Shown here piece by piece: positions 1 to 5,994 of a stretch of 6,003 nt of DNA (the first letter of the stretch is position 1; every line of letters begins with the position of its first letter). The notes beneath the pieces were generated by a model that searched no databases, was not told where the DNA came from, and worked only from the letters and a program-made list of their open reading frames with translations. The DNA lies in the NCBI GenBank assembly GCA_020056025.1, contig JAGVIO010000126.1, forward strand, positions 1 to 6,003, in the 5' to 3' direction. The translations under genes were made by a program, and so were the position numbers. Source of the DNA: an archaeon (GTDB taxonomy: Archaea; Nanobdellota; Nanobdellia; Woesearchaeales; WJKL01).

Positions 1-72
1 AATGGCGCAAAAATAGATGCTCAGAAGAAATACATAGGCAAAAGGGTCTATGTCATTGTTTTAAGGGATTAA
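1..72 (+). CDS. C-terminal fragment of a small AbrB-like/DUF2080-type protein (partial)
   Basis: Reading from base 1 in frame gives 23 residues, starting NGAKIDAQKKYIGKR and ending VYVIVLRD, before a TAA at 70-72; the start lies outside the window. The pattern 'G-N-G/S-A-x-(I/V)-x-x-x-K-x-(Y/W)-(I/L)-G-K-x-V-x-V-I' is how I remember the C-terminal half of the short archaeal DUF2080 'transposase-associated' proteins and related AbrB/SpoVT-like swapped-hairpin DNA-binding proteins. That match is from memory and rests on only 23 residues. If right, the full protein would be about 50-80 aa, basic, and a likely DNA-binding or antitoxin-like partner. The tail of an unrelated basic protein remains possible. 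It is separated from the next gene by a hairpin and a promoter, so it is probably not in the same operon. Confidence 0.5.
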   Translation, partial: NGAKIDAQKKYIGKRVYVIVLRD

Positions 73-74
73 TT

Positions 75-92
75 TGGGACTTTATTGTCCCA
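75..92 (+). terminator. Short stem-loop just after the first stop codon, possible terminator
   Basis: TGGGAC (75-80) and GTCCCA (87-92) form a perfect 6-bp stem around a 6-nt loop (TTTATT), starting 2 nt after the TAA of the partial gene. No strong T-run follows at once (only TTTT at 103-106), so a terminator or 3'-end-stabilising role is inferred from position alone. Confidence 0.35.
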
Positions 93-121
93 CACCCGGT
101 TGTTTTGAGAATCTGTTTGGT

Positions 122-133
122 AAGATTTATATA
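122..133 (+). promoter_or_regulatory. Archaeal BRE/TATA promoter of the 148-aa gene
   Basis: The core AAGATTTATATA holds a TATA box (TTTATATA, 126-133) behind purine-rich BRE-like bases. The first T of the box is 30 nt before the ATG at 156, so transcription should start at or within a few bases of that ATG and the mRNA would be leaderless. The same 12 bases occur before the next gene at the same distance (653-664 to ATG 687). That agreement decides the start codon for both genes. Confidence 0.75.
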
Positions 134-155
134 TTTTGAATCAAATCTTTTTATG

Positions 156-602
156 ATGGAAATCGATAAGTTTGAAAACATAGATGATTTGATTGGAGCA
201 ATTAAAAATGGGACAGTAAAATGCAGTCCAGAACAATGGAAGCCAGGCGGTTTTTATAATGAATCCGGGCAAATAATTGAATTATATTTGTTCAATGAAA
301 CAGAGATTGCAAAGCGGATTGATCTTTTCCTTACTGTAAACTATTCTTATTTTGAAAAGGATAAGGTTATAGGATATTCTTTTTGGAGCCTTAGAACCTT
401 TTTTAAGAATTTTAAGGACGAGCTAGTTGTTGAACAATTGCCCAATGGAAATGAATTGCTTCATCTTGATTCTTTGGTTAAGGTTGCTTCAAGGGAGCTA
501 AGCAAGCCTGAAAACAGACTTGATTATGAAACTGCAATAAAGCAAACAGCTGGATATAAAATTGAGATTGAAAAAGAAGAGTTTGATAAGCTTATAAGTT
601 AA
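156..602 (+). CDS. Hypothetical protein, 148 aa, AT-rich gene of unknown function
   Basis: I do not recognise this protein. The open frame can be extended upstream to a TTG at 105, but that would place the TATA box inside the gene. The ATG at 156 (protein starting MEIDKFENIDDLIG) lies 30 nt from the box, as in the next gene; ATG 153 is the only close alternative. The protein is soluble-looking, with no signal peptide or membrane helix. It has an acidic N-terminal helix (about 3-17), a Gly/Pro/Trp-rich turn near 28-34 (WKPGG), a likely beta/alpha stretch with aromatic residues (about 56-85), and a charged C-terminal helix ending KEEFDKLIS. It has a single Cys (residue 24). Hand counts over three 60-base lines give 18-21 G+C (30-35%), lower than lines sampled in ppdK (27 and 32 of 60), which hints at a different origin. 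It is followed by T-rich DNA and then a separate promoter. Confidence 0.7.
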   Translation: MEIDKFENIDDLIGAIKNGTVKCSPEQWKPGGFYNESGQIIELYLFNETEIAKRIDLFLTVNYSYFEKDKVIGYSFWSLRTFFKNFKDELVVEQLPNGNELLHLDSLVKVASRELSKPENRLDYETAIKQTAGYKIEIEKEEFDKLIS

Positions 603-608
603 CCGAAA

Positions 609-646
609 TGTTTCTTTATCCTTTATTGCCATTCGGGTGCAATTTT
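609..646 (+). terminator. T-rich stretch and weak hairpin after the 148-aa gene
   Basis: Just after the TAA at 600-602 the plus strand is T-rich (TGTTTCTTTATCCTTTATT, 609-627). ATTGC (625-629) can then pair with GCAAT (639-643), followed by TTT. Archaeal RNA polymerase often terminates at T-rich tracts, so this is a reasonable end for the upstream transcript before the promoter at 653. The hairpin is only 5 bp. Confidence 0.35.
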
Positions 647-652
647 GCCAGA

Positions 653-664
653 AAGATTTATATA
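653..664 (+). promoter_or_regulatory. Archaeal BRE/TATA promoter of the 206-aa gene
   Basis: AAGATTTATATA (TATA box TTTATATA at 657-664, preceded by purine-rich GAAAGA) repeats exactly the 12-nt core seen at 122-133. The first T of the box is 30 nt before the ATG at 687, which predicts a leaderless transcript. It also argues against the upstream TTG at 645, because the box would then lie inside the coding region. Confidence 0.8.
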
Positions 665-686
665 CCATCCTAAGATACAATTTATT

Positions 687-1307
687 ATGACTGTCTATAA
701 AGTGGAGAATCCCATATCTGTTGCAGACTTTGCTGTCAAATATAAAGATATCTTTAATATGGGAGATTTCTATGAAAACCTCAAGGACTGGCTTTTAGAG
801 TATGGCTGGAAGGCTATCGATGCAAGAGGGAATCTTGAGGATAATGCAGAAAAGTGCGAGACATTCTATCTTGAAAGAATCGATGCAAGAGGCGCAAAAG
901 AGCATTTCTGGTGGTGGAGGCTACAGAAAATACCAGGCAACAATAAATATTTCAAATATCATATTGATTTAGATTTCCATACATTAGTGATTACTGAAAC
1001 AGAGGTCATGAGAGACGGGAAGAAATTCAAGGCAAACAAAGGCGAGCTGGAAGTAAAAGTAAGAACTGTCATTGAGTTTGATTATACAGGGGAGTTTGCA
1101 AAAAGCAAGCTCTTAAAACCATTCAAGGACATTTTCCAGAAAAGGATATACAAGAAAGACCTGGAGACATTCAAGCTTGAGCTTTACAGGGAAGCATATA
1201 TCCTGCAGGCATTCATAAAGAAATGGTTCAAGCTCAAGAGCTTCCTGCCGTTTGAGGAAGTGAGCCAGTTCTATCCGTCAAAGGCTTATCCAAGCCATGA
1301 AGGATGA
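687..1307 (+). CDS. Conserved-looking hypothetical archaeal protein, 206 aa, Trp/Lys-rich
   Basis: Start chosen at ATG 687 (protein MTVYKVENPISVADFAVK...), 30 nt after the TATA box; an in-frame TTG at 645 is disfavoured. No named function is recognised. Visible parts: an N-terminal helical region ending in FYENLKDWLLEYGW (about 29-42), a variable acidic loop, the aromatic block FWWWRLQKIP (about 74-83), beta strands of the type YFKYHIDLDFHTLVI (about 88-102), then GKKFKANKGELEVKVRTVIEFDY (starting about 109), and a basic C-terminal helix with KRIYKKDLE and LYREAYILQAFIKKWF. I have the impression of similar roughly 200-aa proteins in Woesearchaeota/Pacearchaeota genomes ('kGel.ik' after 'GKKfK', then a 'LyreayrLQ' helix), but that is recollection, not a search. 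There is no signal peptide or membrane span. The basic, aromatic face could bind nucleic acid or a membrane surface; this is speculation. The last 22 nt overlap the convergent receiver-like gene. Confidence 0.8.
   Translation: MTVYKVENPISVADFAVKYKDIFNMGDFYENLKDWLLEYGWKAIDARGNLEDNAEKCETFYLERIDARGAKEHFWWWRLQKIPGNNKYFKYHIDLDFHTLVITETEVMRDGKKFKANKGELEVKVRTVIEFDYTGEFAKSKLLKPFKDIFQKRIYKKDLETFKLELYREAYILQAFIKKWFKLKSFLPFEEVSQFYPSKAYPSHEG
816..892 (+). repeat. In-frame 14-bp direct repeat encoding IDARG twice
   Basis: ATCGATGCAAGAGG occurs at 816-829 and again at 879-892, 63 bp (21 codons) apart and in the same frame, so the pentapeptide IDARG appears twice in the 206-aa protein (residues about 44-48 and 65-69), flanking an acidic loop. 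It may be a small internal duplication or conversion, or simple coincidence of codon choice. Confidence 0.5.
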
Positions 1308-1753
1308 TTTTTGAGCTCTGACTGAAGAATCTCTTCCAGACATTTATTTATCTCAGCAATATCCTCATTCAATCTTTTGATATTCCTTTTTCTGACAACA
1401 GCAGAGACACCTGCTTTTTTCAGGTCATCACAGCTTGCCCCTCTTGGATCAGCTCCTGTGTATATAATAATTTTGAGCTGAGGATATGCTTGCCTTATTC
1501 TCTTCAGCTTTTCGATGCTTTCATGGTAACTGAAATATTTTGTTTCTTTGTCATCCTGCAGATGCGTAAGAAGGATATCATATCCCTTAAAAGCCTCATC
1601 TGCGATATCCAGCAGATCATGCAAAAGGAATACATTATATCTTTCTGCCAATGTCCTGTATATATCGTGCTCCCTGTTTGAATACTCGTTCCTTGTTCCA
1701 GGATTAGACCAGGAAAAAGGATTCCTGTCAATGTACAGCAATTTTGGTTTCAT
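1286..1753 (-). CDS. Degenerate response-regulator receiver-like (REC-fold) protein, 155 aa
   Basis: The protein has the alternating alpha/beta pattern of a receiver domain: beta1 KLLYIDRN (4-11), beta2 NVFLLHDL (40-47), beta3 YDILLTHL (58-65), beta4 KIIIYTGAD (94-102) and beta5 GVSAVVRKR (115-123). The family's beta4 Thr (T99) and beta5 Lys (K122) are in place, and D9 can serve as one of the acidic beta1 residues. Aligning DILLTH with the usual D-(L/I)-x-L-L-D puts His64, not Asp, at the phospho-acceptor site, so normal phosphorylation looks impossible. There is no output domain; the C-terminus ends in a Glu/Lys-rich helix and HPSWLG. The long loop after beta1 (12-27, Asn/Ser/Arg rich) is unusual. 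The start ATG (1751-1753) overlaps the ppdK stop as ATGA, which implies translational coupling in the same operon. It may be a phosphorylation-independent regulator or a protein-binding module; another Rossmann-like fold is possible. Confidence 0.7.
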   Translation of the reverse strand: MKPKLLYIDRNPFSWSNPGTRNEYSNREHDIYRTLAERYNVFLLHDLLDIADEAFKGYDILLTHLQDDKETKYFSYHESIEKLKRIRQAYPQLKIIIYTGADPRGASCDDLKKAGVSAVVRKRNIKRLNEDIAEINKCLEEILQSELKNHPSWLG

Positions 1754-4371
1754 TTGTTCTTCAATGCTGCCTGCGCTGCTGCCAATCTTGCAATCGGAAC
1801 CCTGTATGGGGAGCAGCTTACATAGCTTAGTCCAACAATATGGCAGAATTCTATTGAGCTTGGGTCTCCGCCGTGCTCTCCGCAGATTCCCAGCTTGATA
1901 TCTATCCTTGTTGATCTGCCTTTTTCAACAGCAATCTTTATCAATTGTCCAACGCCTTCCTTATCTAAAGTCTGGAATGGGTCTTTGTCATAAATACCTA
2001 ACTCAACATACTGTTTCAGGAACCTTGCTGAATCATCCCTTGAAAAGCCGCAGCCCATCTGTGTAAGGTCGTTTGTTCCAAAGCTGAAGAACTCTGCTTC
2101 TTTTGCAAGCTGGTCTGCTACCAAAGCTCCTCTCGGAACCTCTATCATTGTCCCAATCTTGTAATCTATCTTTTTCTTTTTTTTATCCATAACTTCTGCT
2201 GCAACCCTTACAATAATTTCTTTCTGGTTCTGCAGTTCTTTCAAATGCCCGACTAACGGAACCATTATTTCCGGCTTTGCGCCTGTTTCTATCGCTGCCT
2301 CGAAGATTGCCCTTGCCTGCATCTCTGTTATCTCTGGAAATGTTATTCCCAATCTGCAGCCTCTGTGGCCAAGCATGGGATTGAATTCGTGCAATTCTGC
2401 AATCTTTATTTTAAGCTTGTCAACAGGAACTTTCATCTCTTTTGACAATTCCATTATCTCTTTGTCTTCCTGAGGAAGGAATTCGTGCAAAGGCGGGTCT
2501 AATAGCCTAATTGTGACAGGCCTTTCTCCCATTATCCTGAACAAGCCTGTGAAATCTGATTTCTGATATGGGAGAAGCTTTGCCAATGCTTTTTTTCTGC
2601 CATCAAGATCAGACGCAAGTATCATCTCCCTTACTGCTTTTATCCTTTTACCTTCAAAGAACATATGCTCTGTCCTGCACAGGCCGATCCCTTCTGCTCC
2701 GAATTTCACAGCAACCTCTGCATCCCTGGGAATGTCTGCATTTGTCCTGACTTTCAGTTTTCTGAATTCGTCTGCCCATTTCATCAATGTAACAAAGTTG
2801 CCAGACATCTCAGGGTCAACAACTGGCATTTTTCCCAAAAACACTTCACCTGTTGAGCCGTCTAATGTAATAAATTCTCCTTCTTTGACAACTAGGTCTT
2901 TTATCCTGAATTGCTTTGATTTTTCATCAACATCAATGTCGCCGCAGCCTGAGACACAGCATTTGCCCATTCCTCTTGCAACAACTGCTGCATGTGATGT
3001 CATTCCTCCTCTTGCTGTCAAGATGCCTTTTGCAGCATTCATTCCTTCAATATCTTCAGGAGATGTTTCCTGTCTTACAAGAATAACTTTTTTGCCTTTT
3101 TCTGTTTCAGCCATTGCATGCTCTGCTGTGAATACAACCTCTCCGACAGCTGCTCCTGGAGATGCAGGAAGGCCTTTTGCAATAATCTTTGCCTTTTTCT
3201 TTGCAATAGGATCAAGCTGAGGATGCAATAACTGGTCTAATGAAGACGGCTGGACTCTCATTATTGCTTCTTCTTTTGTAATCAATTTTTCATTTACCAT
3301 ATCAACTGCTGCCTTGACTGCTGCTGCAGCTGTCCTTTTTCCGTTTCTTGTCTGCAGGAAGAAAAGTTTACCTTCTTCTATTGTGAACTCCATGTCCTGC
3401 ATGTCTTTGTAATGGTTTTCCAATCTGCCTGCAATATCCATGAATTCCTTGTAGCACTGCGGCATGACTTTTGCCAGCTGCTCAATCTGCTGAGGTGTCC
3501 TTATCCCTGCAACAACATCTTCTCCCTGGGCGTTCATCAGGAATTCACCGTAGATCTTCTTTTCGCCTGTGCTTGGATTTCTTGTGAATGCAACTCCTGT
3601 TCCAGATGTCTCGCCTTTGTTTCCAAAGACCATTGACTGGATATTTACTGCTGTGCCCAGCAAGCCTTTGATGTCATTCAATCTCCTGTAAGAGATTGCC
3701 CTTGGATTGTTCCATGAGCCGAACACAGCATCGATTGCCATCTGCAATTGCTTTTTCGGCTCCTGTGGAAATTCAATGCCTTTTTCTTTTTTGATTAACT
3801 TTTTGTAAGTATCTACTAATTTTTTAAGGTCATTTGCGTCAAGCTCTGTGTCAAACTCAATGCCTTTTGTCTTTTTTGCATTGTGCAGTGCTTCTTCAAA
3901 GACTGCATGCTCAACACCCATCACAACATTGCCGAACATCTGTATGAATCTCCTGTATGCGTCCCATGCAAACCTTTCATTATTCGTCTTTTTTGCAATG
4001 CCTAATACTGAGATATCATTTAACCCCAAGTTAAGGATTGTGTCCATCATCCCAGGCATTGATGCTGCTGCGCCTGACCTTACTGAGACAAGCAATGGAT
4101 CAACAGGGTCACCAAGCTTTTTTTCCATTGTCTTTTCAAGTTTTACAAGGTTTTTCTGTATTTCTTCAAGAATCTCTTTTGGGTATGACCTGTTGTTTTT
4201 GTAATATAAGTCGCATACTTCTGTTGTTATTGTAAATCCAGGCGGAACAGGAATTCCCATTTCTGCCATATCTGCCAAGTTAGCGCCTTTTCCTCCAAGA
4301 AGCGATTTCATCTCTTTTTTTCCTTCTGTCTGGCCTGCGCCAAAGAAGTAAACATATTTTGAATTTGCCAT
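1750..4371 (-). CDS. ppdK: Pyruvate, phosphate dikinase (PPDK), 873 aa
   Basis: PPDK catalyses ATP + phosphate + pyruvate <=> AMP + PPi + PEP in the cytoplasm, and can serve gluconeogenesis or, with PPi, glycolysis. Full length (873 aa; the family is about 870-880). The N-terminal ATP-grasp/nucleotide-binding domain covers about 1-340, with the Gly-rich GGKGANLADMAEMGIPVPPG (26-45), SVRSGA (R98) and EFTIEEGKLFFLQTRNGKR (328-346). The central phosphohistidine domain holds GGMTSHAAVVARGMG (455-469), with catalytic His460 and Thr458 at the position regulated in plants and some bacteria. The C-terminal PEP/pyruvate TIM barrel carries GLCRTEHMFF (R566), IRLLDPPLHEF (R622), GHRGCRLG (R670), the metal ligand E744 in MIEVPR, GTNDLTQ (765-771), Cys830 in GICGEHGGDP, and the terminal VSCSPYRVPIARLAAAQAAL. 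All key residues are present, so it should be active. The start ATG (4369-4371) gives the expected N-terminus KYVYFFG. It lies 84 nt downstream of gatE and overlaps the receiver-like gene by 4 nt. Confidence 0.97.
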   Translation of the reverse strand: MANSKYVYFFGAGQTEGKKEMKSLLGGKGANLADMAEMGIPVPPGFTITTEVCDLYYKNNRSYPKEILEEIQKNLVKLEKTMEKKLGDPVDPLLVSVRSGAAASMPGMMDTILNLGLNDISVLGIAKKTNNERFAWDAYRRFIQMFGNVVMGVEHAVFEEALHNAKKTKGIEFDTELDANDLKKLVDTYKKLIKKEKGIEFPQEPKKQLQMAIDAVFGSWNNPRAISYRRLNDIKGLLGTAVNIQSMVFGNKGETSGTGVAFTRNPSTGEKKIYGEFLMNAQGEDVVAGIRTPQQIEQLAKVMPQCYKEFMDIAGRLENHYKDMQDMEFTIEEGKLFFLQTRNGKRTAAAAVKAAVDMVNEKLITKEEAIMRVQPSSLDQLLHPQLDPIAKKKAKIIAKGLPASPGAAVGEVVFTAEHAMAETEKGKKVILVRQETSPEDIEGMNAAKGILTARGGMTSHAAVVARGMGKCCVSGCGDIDVDEKSKQFRIKDLVVKEGEFITLDGSTGEVFLGKMPVVDPEMSGNFVTLMKWADEFRKLKVRTNADIPRDAEVAVKFGAEGIGLCRTEHMFFEGKRIKAVREMILASDLDGRKKALAKLLPYQKSDFTGLFRIMGERPVTIRLLDPPLHEFLPQEDKEIMELSKEMKVPVDKLKIKIAELHEFNPMLGHRGCRLGITFPEITEMQARAIFEAAIETGAKPEIMVPLVGHLKELQNQKEIIVRVAAEVMDKKKKKIDYKIGTMIEVPRGALVADQLAKEAEFFSFGTNDLTQMGCGFSRDDSARFLKQYVELGIYDKDPFQTLDKEGVGQLIKIAVEKGRSTRIDIKLGICGEHGGDPSSIEFCHIVGLSYVSCSPYRVPIARLAAAQAALKNK

Positions 4372-4455
4372 TATTTCTACCCCGTTTAGTTTATTGTAAA
4401 TAAGAGAATCAGATATGATTTACAGCTGTTTAAAAAGATTTTGGAATTGTATTGA
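4372..4455 (-). other. gatE-ppdK intergenic spacer with weak TATA-like element
   Basis: This 84-nt AT-rich spacer has no convincing hairpin terminator. TTATTTAC (minus strand, 4403-4396) starts 32 nt before the ppdK ATG and could be a weak TATA box, but it lacks a purine-rich BRE (preceded by TTCTC). A T-run (CTTTTTAAAC) sits at 4430-4439. Co-transcription of gatE with ppdK, a separate ppdK promoter, or both are all possible. Confidence 0.35.
4379..4383 (-). promoter_or_regulatory. Weak Shine-Dalgarno-like GGGGT before ppdK
   Basis: On the minus strand GGGGT lies 7 nt before the ppdK ATG. It can pair with the archaeal 16S tail core CACCUCC using one G:U pair. Its presence would suit a leadered, internal operon gene, in contrast to the leaderless genes elsewhere in the window. 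Confidence 0.35.
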
Positions 4456-5865
4456 TTATTTCATAAATTTTTTCAGAATATCCATTGCTTTCTTTCCATC
4501 AACTTTTCCTTTGAATTTTGCCATTATAAGGCCCATGTAGCCGCCTGCTGAAAGTCCTGGCTTTTCTTTTACAATCTTTTCAATCTCTTTCTCTGTGTCT
4601 GCTTCCTCTTCTACTTTGTAATGGTCAATATTCTTGAATCTGCCTTCTGCAATGTCTGAAAGAATATCCATTATCGAGCTCTTGCTTATTTTTCCTTTAT
4701 CATAAGCCTTAAATATCATCTCAAATTCCTTTTCTTTGATTTTTTCAACATCAACATTTTTTCTCTTTATTTCCCTTAATGAGGATATGAGGGTTTCTGC
4801 TATGAACGACGGCTTGATATTTTTGAATTCTTCTGTGAATTTCTCAAACAGTTCTGCTTTGTCTGACTTTGCAAGAACTTTTGCAAGGTCTTTGTTAATG
4901 CCCAATTCTTCATACCTTTTTGCCTTGTCTGAGATAAGTTCTGCTGACTCTATCTTTGAAATATCCACTTTAAATGGAATAACATCTGTCTCTGGATACA
5001 TCCTTGCTGCACCAGGCATTGGCCTCATGTAAGATGTGCTGCCGTCATCTTCAACTTTCCTTACATGCGCATCTTCTTTTTCCTTTAAAGAAATCTGGCG
5101 CTCAATCTCTTTTTCAATTATTTTTGATATTTCCCGTATTTCCTGGAAGCCTTTTATCTCAACCCTGTTTTTTCCTGAGACAGAGACATTGACATCCTGC
5201 CTTATTGTTCCAATGCCTCTTTTTACTTTGCCTGTTGACCTCAGCATCATTCCGAGCAGCTCTGCTGTCTCTTTTGCATGCTCTGGGTCTTTTATTGAGG
5301 CGTCTGTTGCAATCTCAATCAGCGGGATTCCCAACCTGTCGAGCCTGTATTTCACAAAATCTTTTGAGTCTTCTTTCTTTTGGCAGGCTTCTTCTTCGAG
5401 GCAGATTGTCGGAATTTTGACTGCGCCTTTTGAAGTTTTTAATTCACCATCCTGCGCAATCAATGCTGTTCTCTGGAAGCCTGTTGTATTGCTGCCGTCA
5501 ATCACTGTCTTTCGCATGACCTGGATTTCGTCAACAATTTTTGCATTTAACATGACTGCCAATTGCAATGCTGCATTCACAGCTTCTGGATTTATAGAAT
5601 GAGGAGGTTCTTCGTCCATCTCAACAAGGCAGCAGTCTTCTGAATCGCCTTCATAAATGAATTTCTTTGACTTTTCCATCTCATGCTTTGCAGCTTTGTC
5701 GATCTCTCCTGTTTCTCCTGCAACAGCCCTTAATCTTCTTTCAAAGGTTATGTCTGGCTCTGTTGTGTTCAAGTTTGAAGTTTTACAGCTGCAGAACAGC
5801 TTTTTGCCTTCCAATTGCTGGTGAATCTCCAGTCCGCATCTGAATCCAAGTTTTTTATAGTCCAT
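4456..5865 (-). CDS. gatE: Glu-tRNA(Gln) amidotransferase subunit E, short form lacking the GAD insertion (469 aa)
   Basis: GatE pairs with the amidase GatD to turn Glu-tRNA(Gln) into Gln-tRNA(Gln) (phosphorylation then amidation), the archaeal route to Gln-tRNA. GatE signatures: GLEIHQQL (11-18), LFCSC (23-27), the RLRAVAGETGEID block (44-56), DGSNTTGFQRTALIAQDG (123-140), ICLEEEAC (154-161), YRLDRLGIPLIEIATD (173-188), IRQDVNVSVSG (221-231), RVEIKGFQEI (234-243) and RPMPGAARMYPETDV (281-295), then a helical domain (about 305-400) and a YqeY-like C-terminal tail (about 410-469, GLSAGGYMGLIMAKF). These are GatE-type and not GatB-type sequences, though the length is like GatB (about 475) and not like GatE (about 600-630). 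The missing part is the AspRS-like GAD domain expected between about residues 262 and 277, where a short linker (KEKEDAHVRKVEDDG) is found instead. ATG 5863-5865 is 28 nt from a TATA box, so it is probably leaderless. GatD is not in the window. Confidence 0.95.
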   Translation of the reverse strand: MDYKKLGFRCGLEIHQQLEGKKLFCSCKTSNLNTTEPDITFERRLRAVAGETGEIDKAAKHEMEKSKKFIYEGDSEDCCLVEMDEEPPHSINPEAVNAALQLAVMLNAKIVDEIQVMRKTVIDGSNTTGFQRTALIAQDGELKTSKGAVKIPTICLEEEACQKKEDSKDFVKYRLDRLGIPLIEIATDASIKDPEHAKETAELLGMMLRSTGKVKRGIGTIRQDVNVSVSGKNRVEIKGFQEIREISKIIEKEIERQISLKEKEDAHVRKVEDDGSTSYMRPMPGAARMYPETDVIPFKVDISKIESAELISDKAKRYEELGINKDLAKVLAKSDKAELFEKFTEEFKNIKPSFIAETLISSLREIKRKNVDVEKIKEKEFEMIFKAYDKGKISKSSIMDILSDIAEGRFKNIDHYKVEEEADTEKEIEKIVKEKPGLSAGGYMGLIMAKFKGKVDGKKAMDILKKFMK

Positions 5866-5885
5866 GGTAAATTTAAGATTTATTC

Positions 5886-5896
5886 GATATAAAAAG
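5886..5896 (-). promoter_or_regulatory. TATA-type promoter of gatE
   Basis: On the minus strand CTTTTTATATC (5896-5886) is a good archaeal TATA box, preceded by GATAA. The TTTATATC part starts at 5893, 28 nt before the ATG at 5865, close to the 30 nt seen for the two plus-strand genes. Transcription should start at or next to the gatE ATG. Confidence 0.65.
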
Positions 5897-5927
5897 TTAT
5901 CTTTTCTTAGACTTTTGCGTTTTTAAC

Positions 5928-5972
5928 AAAAACCTGCTGATTCATGATTTCTTTAAATTGTAGCAGGTTTTT
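5928..5972. terminator. 11-bp perfect inverted repeat, probable terminator upstream of gatE
   Basis: AAAAACCTGCT (5928-5938) and AGCAGGTTTTT (5962-5972) are perfect 11-nt inverted repeats around a 23-nt AT-rich loop. Read on either strand, the second arm ends in a T-run (minus: AGCAGGTTTTTGTT; plus: AGCAGGTTTTTGGCTTTTT), so it could end transcription from both sides. It lies about 30 bp upstream of the gatE TATA box, fitting the end of a preceding minus-strand gene or a convergent one beyond the window. Its right arm shares TTTTT (5968-5972) with the next inverted repeat. Confidence 0.55.
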
Positions 5973-5994
5973 GGCTTTTTGCTTAAGCCAAAAA
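5968..5994. repeat. Second, overlapping 10-bp inverted repeat
   Basis: TTTTTGGCTT (5968-5977) and AAGCCAAAAA (5985-5994) are perfect 10-nt inverted repeats with a 7-nt loop. The first five bases are also the last five of the preceding hairpin, so both stems cannot form fully at once. A shifted alternative pairing of GGCTTTTT (5973-5980) with AAAAAGTGCC (5990-5999) is also possible but imperfect. The function is unknown: tandem terminator, attenuator-like switch, or the end of a small mobile element are options. Confidence 0.5.

Noticed and set aside
105..155. N-terminal extension of the 148-aa gene to TTG 105
   Set aside because: It would include the TATA box in the coding region; ATG 156 has the same 30-nt promoter spacing as the next gene.
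645..686. N-terminal extension of the 206-aa gene to TTG 645
   Set aside because: The TATA box at 657-664 lies inside it, and the ATG at 687 is at the expected leaderless position.
1548..1898. 116-codon plus-strand open frame across the ppdK/receiver-like junction
   Set aside because: It is antisense to two supported genes, with no promoter and no recognisable sequence.
2732..3220. 162-codon plus-strand open frame
   Set aside because: It lies wholly antisense to the conserved middle of ppdK and has no promoter or protein-like motifs.
4422..4429. ACAGCTGT palindrome in the gatE-ppdK spacer as an operator
   Set aside because: An 8-bp palindrome is expected by chance at this scale, and nothing else supports a binding site.
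5036..5602. 188-codon plus-strand open frame
   Set aside because: It is antisense to conserved gatE motifs and has a low-complexity Ser/Phe/Ile composition typical of a shadow frame.
4456..5865. Calling the amidotransferase subunit GatB because of its 469-aa length
   Set aside because: LEIHQQL, GSNTTGFQRT and RPMPGAARMYPETD are GatE-type; GatB has a different block ending in DYRYFPEPDL.
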